A DNA stretch of 64,000 nucleotides, taken from positions 225,896-289,895 of the forward strand of contig NW_025946552.1 in the NCBI RefSeq assembly GCF_000764305.2. Direction: 5' to 3'. Under the pieces are notes generated by a model. The model was not told the origin of the DNA and searched no databases. It was given only the letters and a program-made list of their open reading frames with translations. Shown here in pieces: positions 1-11,097 of this stretch. Each line of letters begins with the position of its first letter. The first letter of the stretch is position 1. Source of the stretch: Hyalella azteca (lineage: Eukaryota > Arthropoda > Malacostraca > Amphipoda > Hyalellidae). The translations under genes and the position numbers were made by a program.

Positions 1-141
1 TTCATGTGTAAACCGGTTCATGTGTAAACCAGTTTATGTGTAAACCGGTTCATGCGTAAACCGGTTCATGTGTAAACCGGTTCATGTGCATTCATGAGTA
101 AACCGGTTCATGTGCATTCATGAGTAAACCGGTTCATGTAC
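1..141. repeat. 16-bp minisatellite
   Basis: Tandem copies of TTCATGTGTAAACCGG, with a few variant units (TTCATGTGCA, TTCATGAGTA). The array is open at the window edge. No gene is seen between here and 5.1 kb. Confidence 0.9.
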
Positions 142-836
142 GGGTTCGTGTGTATTTTTCTAATTACCCATTTTAATTTTTGAGCGGTTAGATCCACTGT
201 TTCGTGATTATTCACGCGCGTTAAATTCACTCGTGTAATTAATCCTCTGTATTATCCTGCTAATTTATAGCAGTGATACGTCCGAAAGCGAAAACATTTC
301 CTAATTAGAGTTATCATGAAACAATTTATATTTTTTTACATTTTAATTTACTCTGAATTTATACCTTTCATTTTCACGACATCTTTATTCGCGCTTGTCG
401 TTCTTGAGTCTTTTTTTCGTACCACTATTTTCTAGTAATTTTTGGTATTAATTAAATAGTTTCTTCTTAAACTTAAATAAAATTTGTTTAACATGCTTTA
501 TCTTTCCATTTTTACTGGCATTTTCAGTTGAAGAAAAATCTCGTTCCCAGTGACAGTCTGGCGATGGTTACGTTCGTATCTGCTCGTCGTGAAGAAACTT
601 GTGCAATTTACTAGTGCCTGTTTTCGCTAAATTATTTAATCGTTTGTGTTTGTGATATTTATGAATCGTGTGTGTGATTATATATGCAGTGATACAACTC
701 AGGTTAAGTATTTATATCATTAGCCTATTTTAATAACAGTTTTACCAAGAATATCAAAATCAGGGAACACTCCAAGCGAATTCAACATGCGTATCTTCAA
801 CGAAAAAGTTCATTGCTGATCTAGGTGAATTTACTA

Positions 837-957
837 GGGGTTTTATGCTATTTGTACTAGGGGTTTTATGTTAGTTTTTTACCTGAGGTTTTATGCCATT
901 TTTACTAGGACTTTTATGCCATGTTTATAAGGAGTTTTATGCCATTTTTACAAGGGG
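837..957. repeat. Degenerate ~23-bp minisatellite
   Basis: Five to six imperfect copies of a unit like AGGGGTTTTATGCCATTTTT. They are non-coding and AT-rich. Confidence 0.75.
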
Positions 958-1035
958 CTATTTGTCAACAAAAAACTAACTAATGTGAAATGTGCTTCGC
1001 TGTTGCGTTAGTGCAGTTCTTACACTCAATGAATG

Positions 1036-1147
1036 TTGTCCAAATAACGATGCATTTTCTACCCTATATATGGGTCATCCTGACCCAGCTTCCCTTGACA
1101 AAAATGAATACAAAAGCTACGGACAAAAAGTGTCACTATTTAGACAA
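1036..1147 (+). mobile_element. MITE family A, copy 1
   Basis: The copy begins with the terminal motif TTGTCCAAAT. It contains the family core GGGTCATCCTGAC and ends near an inverted TTTAGACAAT. The same layout occurs at five other places in the window. This copy is diverged. No coding capacity is seen, so it is best called a non-autonomous inverted-repeat element. Confidence 0.6.
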
Positions 1148-1636
1148 TATGACTAATTTATTTTTCTCAATTGAGCTCGTCTAAAATAACTTAAATAAGA
1201 CGTTAGAGAAAATGAAGTTCAAGTGATATGAAGTGAAGACGGTGAAAGAGATTAGTTAATTAGTCATTCGTATTTTAAAAATAGTTAAACTTTTTAAATA
1301 AAGAAAATTAAAAAAAAAACATAAGCAGCAACATCCGCTCCCACCGTCTCTACGTTCGTCCAAGGTACGTGAAAAGCTAGAGCCGCTAATTTACATTATT
1401 CTTTATAATCTATGTTATTAATAATATAAATAAATGTTTTCACCCGATTATATGTACAATGAAGACGTGAAATAGTTTACTCTTTAGTAGGAACCACATG
1501 AATCAGAATCTCTACCATAAATTTTAATGGGGAAATAGATTATTTTTACGAATGGAAAGCTTTAAGAACAAATTTCTTGCACGAATTAATTAAATTCGTA
1601 AGACGGTATTTTCACTGTACAAACAATATTGCTGAT

Positions 1637-1913
1637 CATTATGAAGACGATGTGTGATACTGAAGACGATCTGCGATACTGAAGACGATCTGTGATACTG
1701 AAGACGATCTGTGATACTGAAAACGATCTGTGATACTGAAGACGATCTGTGATACTGAAGACGATCTGTGATACTGAAGACGATCTGTGATACTGAAGAC
1801 ATGATACTGAAGACGATCTTTGATACTGAAGACGATCTGTGATACTGAAGACGATCTGTGATACTGAAGACGATCTGTGATACTGAAGATGATCTGTGAT
1901 ACTGAAGACGATA
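1637..1913. repeat. 19-bp minisatellite
   Basis: About 14 copies of GATACTGAAGACGATCTGT with scattered substitutions and one shortened unit near 1800. Reading frames across it are translated repeat. Confidence 0.9.
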
Positions 1914-2059
1914 TCAAGCGTCCTCGATAGCGCAGATTGTCGGCAGTTTGATCAGACTAAATTAAGATAAGATTTTATTTAGATAAGGTTTTATAGTGTG
2001 TTGTGGTAGGTAGTAATATTAGTCACAAATGTACTCCAATAATTTACATACTTCACGAT

Positions 2060-4195
2060 TGTACATATATTTTCAATATTTACAATCGTAAAAATTACAT
2101 TTAAAATCGTAAAACCATACTTGAAACAGATCAAATCTAATTCCTGCAACCTATACCATGTTTTTTCCTCGAATTTGTGTTCAAAATTACTTGCAGCTTA
2201 GAACATTTTCATTGGTACAATAATTATGACGAACACCTGCTTTAAAAATAGAATGAATTGTTTGTCCACGTAATTCATTTTCTTCTAGTATAACAAAAAA
2301 CGATCATATTTACAGGGCTACTGCGCAAATATTACCATAAGATTGGCATTTTTTATTCTTTTTATTGACAAAATATAGTCTCATCAAGTAAACTTTACTA
2401 TTATAAATTCTTCATTTAACAAGATCAGGATTGAATTCGATTATATTTAAATTTATCCCTGCATGACCAGTTTACGTCTGAAATGTCGTAAATTTCATAT
2501 GTGATTTGCCCAAATTGATTATCACATTCATGAGTAATATTATTAAAAATACATCATCTACGTTCATGCGTTTATCAACTGGTAATGGTAATAAAATCAA
2601 GATTGTGTTTTTAAGGATGCCTTACCGATTCGACACTTCAGCGAACTCGCCTGCGAGCTCGAATGCAAAACCTAACTTCTGATGCCTTCATATATTGAGA
2701 GCAAATATAGGTATAAATAAATAACACGTTAAAATAAGTTATAACAGAATTTTGTTTAATAGTTTTTAGTTCAATGTATCAAAATGAGGAAAAGGTTTCG
2801 TTCTGTGACAAATAACTTATAATGGATAAATTTCAATATATAACGATAATATACGAGTATTCAGTGGCTAGGATAATACGGAATTATTAATCAAAATTTA
2901 TCAAATAAATTAATTGCTATTAAATAAATTATCTTAAACGATTGATCCACTTAAGAGATTATTTACACCAGATTAATTTGCAATGGTTTTAGTAAGGAAG
3001 ATAAGCCAGATTTTATAATAGAGAAAATTCTTGTCAGCTTTTTTAAGTACAGTTTAGACGTGAGAGGGGCGACTTTTGGGAAGACCCGACACTGATTGGA
3101 GTTTTTTCCATTATTATTATTGGAATAAATAGGTTTGATTTACTAATAAATCATCGTACAAAATTAGTTCATGCAGGAATTAAGTTCGTAAGGCTGGGTT
3201 TCACTGATAAAAATATAAAGTTGATCAATGCAACGATTCCCGACAACACTGCCGCTGCGATCTCTCAGTCTCATACCGAAGACAACAATTATATAATGAT
3301 GGTATTCTTCTAAGTTTAAGAATAAAGGCTAAAACTAAAAAAGTTGCATAAAACATTTTACTGAATAGAAGTCCTAGATAAACAAAACAGAACGTTTACT
3401 GAACGTCTATTCAGTAAAATGTTTTATGAAATTTTTTTAGTTTTAGCCATTATTCTTAAACTTTGATGGTATTCTTTTCATGGATATTCTGCTTTCAATG
3501 AATATAATTTTTAAGTTCTGTATTGTGTTCGGGGGTAAGGACAATATGGTTACTTTTATTTCACAATTGTAAATAAAAATATTCAGCAAGACTACAACTG
3601 TACATTTTCATAATATTTGAAATTGAACAAAAATTTTCCCTGAAATGGATCAAGTTCTAATACCTACGAGAATTTGTTGCCACATTATTGTTGCAAATTC
3701 CTCAAGACAAATAGATTACATATGTTACTTTATCCAAAACGACTGTATCGTAGCCTGTATGTGTACTGTAGTAGAGTGTAGTAGAGTGTAGACTGGACGA
3801 CACCAACGGCAACGGCATTACGGACACGCATCACAAAAATGTTGTAGTTTGTCCTTGTAATTTATTTTTTCTCATTTTCTTTTGAAATAACAAAAAACGT
3901 TCATTTAGGCACGGTTCCTGCGCAAATATTACAATAACAATAAATTTGTGTGTGCCAAATTGTGTATGCCTTAATTATGCATTGAAAATTATTTAATTTA
4001 TTTTAGATTGTCAACAACTGAAACTTCATTCCTGAACGATCTTTATGTCACAATATCAGGTTTAAAAGAGACTAAACCCTAATTTAGCTCTGCAAGACCA
4101 ATTTACTGACGAAATGCGGTAAATTTCAAGTGTGATTTGGCCTCAAATTGAGCATTTGTAATGAAATTTAGAAAAATGTACCTGACATTTCATTA
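2060..4195. repeat. Ancient ~1.5-kb direct duplication
   Basis: Segments around 2060-2600 and 3590-4195 align in the same order with many differences. Shared landmarks include ACAAAAAACG followed by a stretch ending TGCGCAAATATTAC, then GACCAGTTTAC or GACCAATTTAC followed by GTAAATTTCA and GTGATTTG. No gene is seen in either copy. This is an old direct duplication or two copies of an unknown dispersed repeat. Confidence 0.6.
3311..3472. repeat. Long foldback hairpin, MITE-like
   Basis: Two arms of about 57 bases (3311-3370 and 3408-3472) are almost perfect reverse complements. The left arm contains GGCTAAAACTAAAAAA and AAAACATTTTACTGAAT. The loop is about 40 bases. It could be a foldback MITE or, if transcribed, a hairpin RNA source. 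Confidence 0.75.
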
Positions 4196-5104
4196 TGTAT
4201 TGAGAAGTTTATTTAGTATTATCATTTATTATGTTCATTTATTAGTACGTTTATTCCTTACTTAAAATTGTTCGCTCTGACGCTAATCCCATGATGATGG
4301 ATCTAATTTTATACCGGTTGAGATCTGTAATCTCTTTAACAAAATATTTATACTTGAATTGTTATCTTTGATTTAATATTACCTGTGCTTTATAAAAAGA
4401 ATTCTTGCGGCAAAAACAGTCGCTGTGTACAGATTTTTTAGACAAAGTGCATCTGCATTTTTTACGCGCGACGAGTCGACGATGCCGCCTTGCAAGTCCA
4501 GAGTTGCCAACCGCCTCAGTGTCGTCGTGACGGTCGGTGTGGAAGGTTGTCGTCGCGCTCCAGCGACTGATCATTAGTGGACACAAACATACTCCTTGGC
4601 CTTTATAATTTATGCTAGGTTCACAGAACGATCACTTTTGTTCATTATTAATTAATATTTCCCATTCTTCCTAGCCTTGATTAGCATTTGTTTTAATTAG
4701 CTTCATACCTGGGCACATACTTTTTTTAAAGTAAACTCCGCTTGTTCAAAAGCACCTCGGTGCCAATATTTCTTTTTGGGCATTTTTCTCTGCCCAAAAA
4801 ATCAACTGCAAGTTTACTGATGAGTCATTCCAGGATTTTCGTGCATGAATATAACCCTAAAAATGAAATTAATCTATTCTTATCCTGAATTTGAATATTC
4901 GAGGTTCAGGTTTAGCTCACGAATTGATTTATTATTATTAATTAATTGAATAATTTTGTGCTTTATAACTTCACTTATCATTTTACGAACCATATTTTTA
5001 TTTCAATTGCAGACGACAATTTCCTAAAACATTTTACCGTTAATGAGCAACTTTTGATCAATATTGTACAATTTGTTTACTAGTTCAATTTTATTTAATT
5101 AATT

Positions 5105-5180
5105 ATGTACGATAATTGGTCATTAGCGTGTGCCTCATTGGCGCTAATAACGAGCCTTCTTCTCATTAACGGCCAGCAAG
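5105..5180 (+). CDS. i-type lysozyme, exon 1 (signal peptide)
   Basis: ATG opens 25 codons encoding a short polar start, a hydrophobic core (LACASLALITSLLLI) and a likely cleavage area NGQQ. It is followed by the strong donor G|GTGAGT. The exon ends in phase 1, which matches the phase of the exon at 7714. Assignment to the lysozyme rests on that phase, the order and the secretory character. Confidence 0.55.
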
Positions 5181-5905
5181 GTGAGTCTTGACTAATCTTA
5201 ATTAGAAATTAATCATGTTTTTGGATTTATAATTGAAATTATTTGTGCATAATTAGTGCTTGATTTTATGCACTTATTGTTTAACAATTTCATTTTTCAC
5301 GACCATAAATGAATTTTCTCCAATTTTTAACACAAAAAATTATTCTGTTTAAAATTCATTACATCATTTTGTTGTAGATGCGTGAAAAAAACTAACAACA
5401 ATTAACGTGGCCGTGACATTATTACGTTATTTAATGTAATAATTCAAATCGTCAATATTATTCAAAATTAATATAAATTATTACCGATTTTATGGTGACC
5501 TTGGCTATTCAGGAACTGAACCATGAATAAATACATGAATAGATTTTGTGTTGCATGAATAAACATTCGAATGGCCAGTATACAGACTACACAGGACGCT
5601 AACACAAGTCCTGCTTCCTGAAAATTATTTGTATTGATCGCCAAATTATGTAATTAACAGGCCCGGTAATAGTACAATTAGTCTGTGTTAATAAACGGGC
5701 AATTGCAGACTTGATAATTGTGCCCTGAATAATTTCAATTAATCAGTCTCTTAGTCATTATTATTATTTCAGAAAATGAAATATTAATGAAGAAAATTAT
5801 TATTATTAAAGAGACATCACGGCCAGATTTACGCAGCAGAAAAATAATTGGGAAATATTGTCCGAATAATAACCCATTTCTTAATCGCAGCACGAGCAGA
5901 GAGCG

Positions 5906-5996
5906 GACGTAGATACGCACTTTTGCCGGGCCGAAGTGAGTCAGGATGACCCAACGTCATATATGGATGCATAAAATGCATACATATATGGACAAT
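5906..5996 (-). mobile_element. MITE family A, copy 2
   Basis: On the minus strand it reads TTGTCCATAT, then GGGTCATCCTGACTCACTT, then CGGCCCGGCAAAAG and a TATC/TACG end. This is the same order of blocks as copies 4 and 5. It lies in the lysozyme intron. Confidence 0.7.
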
Positions 5997-6115
5997 GAGT
6001 GACTCATTTTGATGAGTGATAAGAATCGTTCCAGCTCGCCGACGCCGGAAATTCGTCGGGGAATTCGTAGGTTTTTTTTTGCGATGACGCACGACGTCAG
6101 AGCTGACGTCTGTGT

Positions 6116-6207
6116 AGTACACAGACGCTGTGTACACTCAGAGAACACAGACGCTGTGTACACTCAGAGAACACAGACGCTGTGTACACTCAGAGAACAC
6201 AGACGCT
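6116..6207. repeat. 26-bp minisatellite, 3 copies
   Basis: Three nearly identical copies of a unit starting CAGACGCTGTGTACACTCAG. A (GTT)n run follows at 6231-6266. Confidence 0.9.
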
Positions 6208-6232
6208 GACGTCGGCATCTTCCAGGAAATGC

Positions 6233-6264
<32 letters not shown>

Positions 6265-6475
6265 TTACATGATTGAGTTTGTTATGAAGAATTAAAATGA
6301 TATATTTCTACATATCTGGGCGCATAACAACAACAAATTATTTTAGTAGAGACAAATACTACAGAATTTGGCTTGACTTAGACCGCCTTGACAGGCGTTG
6401 ACCTTGACCTTGGCCTTGCCTGCTTCACGGAACCATCCTTGCAGGATACAAGCCTTGTCTTGCACACCTCGTTGC

Positions 6476-6893
6476 TGCAACAACAATAACAACAACAATA
6501 ATAATAATAACAATAACAACTATAACAACAATAATAACAACAACAACAACAATAATAATAACAACAACAACAATAACAGCTACAAATAACGATAATAACA
6601 ATTACAACAACAATAACAGCAATAACAAGAACAGCAACAAATAACAATAATAACAACAGTAACAATAACAACAACAATAATAATAATAACAATAACAACT
6701 ATAACAACAATAATAACAATAACAACAACAATAATAATAACAACAACAACAATAACAGCTACAAATAACGATAATAGCAATTACAACAACAATAACAGCA
6801 ATAACAGCAACAGCAACAAATAACAATAATAATAATAACAGCAGTAACAATAACAACAATAAAGACAGCAATAATAACAATAACAACAACAAG
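6476..6893. repeat. AAC/AAT compound microsatellite with higher-order period
   Basis: A continuous AAC/AAT triplet block in which rare triplets (AGC, ACG, ACT) recur in the same order about every 180 bases. This shows larger-unit duplication over simple slippage. Asn-run and Leu/Val-run reading frames here are not genes. A G-rich stretch follows at 6892-6945. Confidence 0.9.
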
Positions 6894-7205
6894 TGGGGGC
6901 CTCCGACCCCCGCACAACTTAGAGGGGGGGGGAGGGGGGCAGGAGATGCCCAAACGACCGTCCAAATTTAAGTTAATAAAATAAATTAATATAGTTAATA
7001 GTTGAATAGGTAATTAAAATAAATAAAGGAATAAATAAATAGTTAGTCTTAGTCAGAATAAATATGGTTAAAAAATTCTGAATATTTTGAAAAGAAAAAA
7101 CGTAAATACCATCACATCAGGCACTCATTTTACTTTACAGCCGTTAAGCCTGCACCGTAATAGAATAAATATCATTAATTACCTTTAAATCACAACCGTA
7201 ACCTT

Positions 7206-7315
7206 AAATCCGTAGCCGTAACCGTACACATGAGCCGTAACCGTACACATGAGCCGTAACCGTACACATGAGCCGTAACCGTACACATGAGCCGTAACCG
7301 TACACATGAGCCGTA
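7206..7315. repeat. 19-bp minisatellite ending at a contig join
   Basis: Copies of CCGTAACCGTACACATGAG run straight into the single n at 7316. The contig end therefore lies inside the array and its true length is unknown. Confidence 0.9.
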
Positions 7316-7316
7316 N
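7316..7316. other. Single-n contig join
   Basis: One ambiguous base separates the 19-bp array from unrelated sequence. It lies in the interval where the lysozyme catalytic exon is expected. Similar single n positions occur at 43871, 45623, 52780, 57508, 60387, 62760 and 63331. Confidence 0.85.
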
Positions 7317-7616
7317 GATATGTTATCGGACACACGTGTCATACTTATCCTTCACTTCATTAGTCATGTGACCCGATCCTCAGGTAGAGCTTAATCTAGA
7401 ATTATTTGGGACATAAATATAGTTTGTTTTTCATTTTCTTCAGGTTAAGTTAGTCAAGTTAGGCTAGGTTAAGTTTGCGGGCTAGGTCGGGCTATGCTAA
7501 ACTAAGTTAAATTAAATAAAGCTAGGCAAGTTTAAACCTGTTTTTGTCAGGTTAAATAATGTTAGGTTTCTAAAAATATCAAGTATGTAATGCAAACTAA
7601 TGCAAATTGTTCCCTA

Positions 7617-7713
7617 TATATAACAGCCTAATGATCGTTATCTGTAAACATAACAGCCTAATGATCGTTATCTGTAAACCTAACAGCCTAATGATCGTTA
7701 TCTGTAATTGCAG
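7617..7713 (+). repeat. 30-bp array abutting lysozyme exon 2 acceptor
   Basis: Three copies of a unit beginning TAACAGCCTAATGATCGTTA. The last unit runs into ATCTGTAATTGCAG, the acceptor of the exon at 7714. It is one of the exon-edge arrays discussed in the findings. Confidence 0.85.
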
Positions 7714-7787
7714 CGTTCGCTAACTGCGCTAACGACGTCTTCTGTGCCGCCGACACCGTCATCAACTACATGACCAAATTCAGACAA
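7714..7787 (+). CDS. i-type lysozyme, middle exon
   Basis: The acceptor TTGCAG precedes an open 74-base exon ending CAA|GTCAGT. It enters in phase 1 and leaves in phase 0. It encodes AFANCANDVFCAADTVINYM and then TKFRQ when joined to the final G of exon 1. The C-x5-C-x3-TV-x-NYM pattern is the segment found just before DCNGDG in i-type lysozymes. Confidence 0.75.
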
Positions 7788-8283
7788 GTCAGTTCTAAAA
7801 TAATATCATAATCATTGTGATATTTAATCATAATCAATATTATCATGTTAGTAGTATTATCGTGTTAATATTTTTATTCAAAGCGCACATTATATTCACC
7901 TCTGCATATAATATTTTTTATTGGAATTTCGTGAATAACTTATTTCTGATTTTATTTTTAGCACATAAATATTTTGGTGACGAGTATATAATTAATATAG
8001 TTGCAATAATTTTTCTAATATAAATATCAATTTTTAAAATTGCCTACTGCCAAACAATAATTCTAATTCACGATAGGAAATAAATATTCTACAAAATATT
8101 AAATTCAGTATTAAATCGCAAGTTAACCAGGAATTTAAAAGCAAGAAAAATACCACAAAAATTCAACATATCTTTTCATCGTCAGTTCATATCACAAAGT
8201 TCAGTTCAGAAGAAGTTCAGTCCTAGAAACACAAATACAATCAATTAGTAAAGTAAAATCCACTGTCAGGTATTAAAACAGAA

Positions 8284-8665
8284 ACAAGCAAATGAGACAT
8301 GAACCGAACGTAAGTAAACTGGCCTATCTACTTACGATTACAAGAGGAAAGGAGCTAAAAGCGGCATTCAGACTAGACTTCTGTTTGAATATATACAGGG
8401 ATTCTAAAATTCGTAGATCAGTAACACATGATGTGGAAGCTAGAAACTTCAAAATCACTATCAGATATAGTGGTGTTGCACTGCTCGGCATGAACTCGTA
8501 CAGCAGAATGAGGTGGATGGCAAGTAGGTTCCTCGTTCTGTAACTCCTGCCCTTATGCTCAGCCAGCCTAGTATAGAAATTGCGTGACGTCACACCGACG
8601 TATGCTGACGCGCACTGCGCACAACTATATCTGTAAACTAGGGACGCACCGTTTCCAAACTTCTG
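8284..8665 (-). mobile_element. Penelope-like retroelement fragment (GIY-YIG end), minus copy
   Basis: On the minus strand the translation has the GIY-YIG endonuclease signature of Penelope-like elements: VYRYSCAQC, SAYVG, TSRNFYTRLAEH and KGRSYR, then a C-terminal tail ending near 8324. Upstream frames are broken. The copy is the mirror image of the fragment at 8830-9452. It is a dead remnant. Confidence 0.8.
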
Positions 8666-8829
8666 TTTTTAGAAAATCGACATTTACCGGCTTAATCCCC
8701 GGCTTTCTTAGCTTTTGTTTATTTCGTTTCAAATTAAATGGCATCCAAACATTAATAAACCGTTGCTTTCACATTTGCTCTACTTTCCTAGCCATGCACG
8801 CCAAATTTGATTTTTTGCGCAGAATCTTT

Positions 8830-9452
8830 CACTAAATGGCTTTCCATCGCTCCTGGTGTTTACCAAAATCATTAAGTTTATGTCCAAGCAATATACTGAA
8901 GTTGTTCGCAAGTGTGACAATAGGAACGTTGTTTACTGTTTTTTTCCTTACTTTGGCCCCGCATCTAAGGTATACATATACTATATGAAAGGAATTGAAA
9001 GATTTATTCGCTAAATACCTTCCGGATATAAATGTTCGTGGGTTGTTAGTTAACAATTTTAGAATCGGCTCGTTTTTCAGGTATAAGCATACCCTCCCCG
9101 TTTTTAAGCGATCGTCACTAGTTTACAGATATAGTTGTGCGCAGTGCGCGTCAGCGTACGTCGGTATGACGTCACGCAATTTCTATACTAGGCTGGCTGA
9201 GCATAAGGGCAGGAGTTATAGAATGGGAACCTACTTGCACATCCACCTCATTCTGCTGTACGTGTTTATGTCGAACAGTGCAACACCTCTGTATCTGATA
9301 GTGATTTTAAAGTTCTAGCTTCAACATCCTATGTGACTGATCTACAAATTTTAGAATCCCTATATATATTCAAACAGAAGCCTAGTCTGAATGCCGCTTT
9401 TAGCTCCTTTCCACTTGAAATTGTAAATAGATAGGCCCGTTTACTCGCGTTC
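8830..9452 (+). mobile_element. Penelope-like retroelement fragment (GIY-YIG end), plus copy
   Basis: In the best frame it reads FIKFMSKQYTEV, then FGPASK, then IERFIRKYLPDINVR, FFRYKHTLP, VYRYSCAQC, SAYVGMTSRNFYTRLAEH. These are the linker and GIY-YIG nuclease region of a Penelope-like element. Frames are broken near 8990 and after 9318, so it is a pseudogene. No reverse transcriptase palm is visible. Confidence 0.82.
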
Positions 9453-9613
9453 AATTCATGATAATTATAAAGACTTTAGAAGAGTTTCTTCTAAAAACAT
9501 TCGGAGCTCAACCGCGATTTGCCCTCCCGCGCGCAAGAATATTAGCAGGAATAACAAGGAATATTACGTTGAATATTACGAGGAATATTAACAAATAATA
9601 TTTTACCTTACAG

Positions 9614-9769
9614 GACTGTAACGGCGACGGTCTGGTGGACTGTGAAGACTTCGCTTACATTCACGTGCTGGGGGGCTACGGCTGCCGGGGGGCGGACTTC
9701 CCATCCAGTCCCTTCTACAGTCGCTTCAGTAACTGCAGGAGGGTGCTGCAGGCTGCAGGTGCCCCCTAA
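9614..9769 (+). CDS. i-type lysozyme, terminal exon
   Basis: The acceptor CTTACAG precedes 51 codons and TAA. The exon begins DCNGDGLVDCEDF, followed by IHVLGGYGC, and ends with a conserved Cys (SNCRRVLQ) and AAGAP. The Cys spacing fits the C-terminal half of destabilase/i-type lysozymes. The final 36 coding bases, stop included, are the first unit of the 43-bp array that continues downstream. Confidence 0.88.
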   Translation, partial: DCNGDGLVDCEDFAYIHVLGGYGCRGADFPSSPFYSRFSNCRRVLQAAGAP

Positions 9770-9927
9770 CTGCTGCAGGAGGAGGAGGGTGCTGCAGGCT
9801 GCAGGTGCCCCCTAACTGCTGCAGGAGGAGGAGGGTGCTGCAGGCTGCAGGTGCCCCCTAACTGCTGCTGCAGGAGGAGGGTGCTGCAGGCTGCAGGTGC
9901 CCCCTAACTGCTGCAGGAGGAGGATGT
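9729..9927 (+). repeat. ~43-bp array made from lysozyme C-terminal codons and stop
   Basis: Four further near-identical copies of the block ending GCTGCAGGTGCCCCCTAA follow the true stop codon. The duplicated unit is coding sequence plus stop, placed in the 3' flank. Confidence 0.9.
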
Positions 9928-10365
9928 TCACTAATTCATTTCGTCATAATTGGCTAAAATTAGCTCACTAATTATATTCCCATTGAGATATTAATGATAT
10001 TTAGCGTTATATATATCGTTCCTTGATAATCGTTGTATCGTTATATATATACCAATACTTCGCTATATTCATCTTACTTGAAATTTCGAAACAAATTATT
10101 CGATTTTTTAATTAAAAATCAATATTAATTTTTCCATAGGGATCAATGTCAAGCTCTGAATTTATTCAAATGTCGCAAGCCTGTAATAGTTTAATTCAGT
10201 TTGATATTAAAATTAAAAGTATTTTGGTTCTCTGATTCTCCATTTACGGGAAAACATTTCTAGAACTTTTAGTCTAGACGCACCGGCATTAAGAGTTCAG
10301 TGCAGCGAATATTGATTAATTGAAATAAAAAATGAATAGTTTTCACACTGCGAATAAACAAAATT

Positions 10366-10845
10366 CGCCTTCCTCTTCTTACTTCATATTTCTCTTCTTC
10401 TTGGTGTACCTTTCTCTTCTTCCTTCTCCTTTCCCTTCTTCCTTCGCCTTTTTCCTTTCTCTTCTTCCTTACCTATTCTCTTCTTCCTTCGCCTTTCTCT
10501 TCTTCCTTCGCCTTTCTCTTCTTCCTTCGCCTTTCCTTTTTTCCTTCACCTTTCCCTTTTTCCTTCGCCTTTCCCTTTTTCCTTCACCTATCCCTCTTTC
10601 CTTCACCTTTTCCTTTTTCCTTCGCCTTTCCCTTTTTCCTTCACCTTTTCCTTTTTCCTTCACCTTTTCCCTTTTCCTTCACCTTTCTCTTCTTCCTTCA
10701 CCTTTCTCTTTTTCCCTCACCTTTCTCTTCTTCTTGGTGTACTTTTCTCTCCTTCCTTCTCCTTTACCTCTTTCCCTCAACTTTCTCTCTTCCTTTACCG
10801 TACTCCTTTCCTTTCCCTTCACCTTTCTCTCCTCCCTTCACCCTC
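10366..10845. repeat. CT-rich degenerate minisatellite
   Basis: Imperfect units such as CCTTCGCCTTTCTCTTCTT, about 18-19 bases. The long Phe/Leu/Pro-rich frame across it (10332-10886) is translated repeat. Confidence 0.85.
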
Positions 10846-11097
10846 CATGCAGCATCAGCACTGGCCGAGTATATCCTTTATCCTGAGTAAGATTCGGCAA
10901 AGCAATTTATGCAAATAATGCCGTAAGATCTTTTTTAAGCGCAGACTTGGCCCCCATTTCAGACCTATGCGAGTCTTCTCATCATAACCATGACAATCTT
11001 GTATTTAATATCGTTGAATTCGTCGTACCGTAGGGAATGTTGTCATTAACCAGCTCTCGATATCCACTAATCCGTTGATTAATTACTGTTTTTTTAG

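Larger units (their letters stand above)
5181..7713 (+). other. Lysozyme intron 1 interval
   Basis: An AT-rich interval holding MITE A copy 2, a 26-bp array, an AAC/AAT block, a 19-bp array ending at an n, and a 30-bp array abutting the acceptor. I looked for a Cys-rich exon encoding the catalytic half of the lysozyme and did not find one. Confidence 0.6.
7788..9613 (+). other. Lysozyme last intron
   Basis: An AT-rich intron of about 1.8 kb. Its centre (8284-9452) is occupied by two inverted Penelope-like element fragments. Nothing else is recognised. Confidence 0.7.
5105..9769 (+). other. Gene span: i-type lysozyme (destabilase family), catalytic exon not found
   Basis: Three exons in compatible phases make a secreted i-type (invertebrate) lysozyme-like protein: a signal-peptide exon, a short Cys-rich exon and a terminal exon. 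Known family members cleave bacterial peptidoglycan and some have isopeptidase activity. Visible family marks are C-x5-C-x3-TV-x-NYM-x-KF, then DCNGDG, DCEDF, IH and GGYGC. The N-terminal half of the domain, which carries the catalytic Glu and Asp and most cysteines, is not found between 5181 and 7713. A single-n contig join at 7316 lies in that interval, so the exon may be lost from the assembly. The last intron contains Penelope-like fragments. The catalytically silent alternative (true exon loss) cannot be excluded. Confidence 0.75.

Noticed and set aside
10332..10886. 184-residue Phe/Leu/Pro-rich frame
   Set aside because: It is a CT-rich minisatellite read in an open frame, with no family signature or splice signals.
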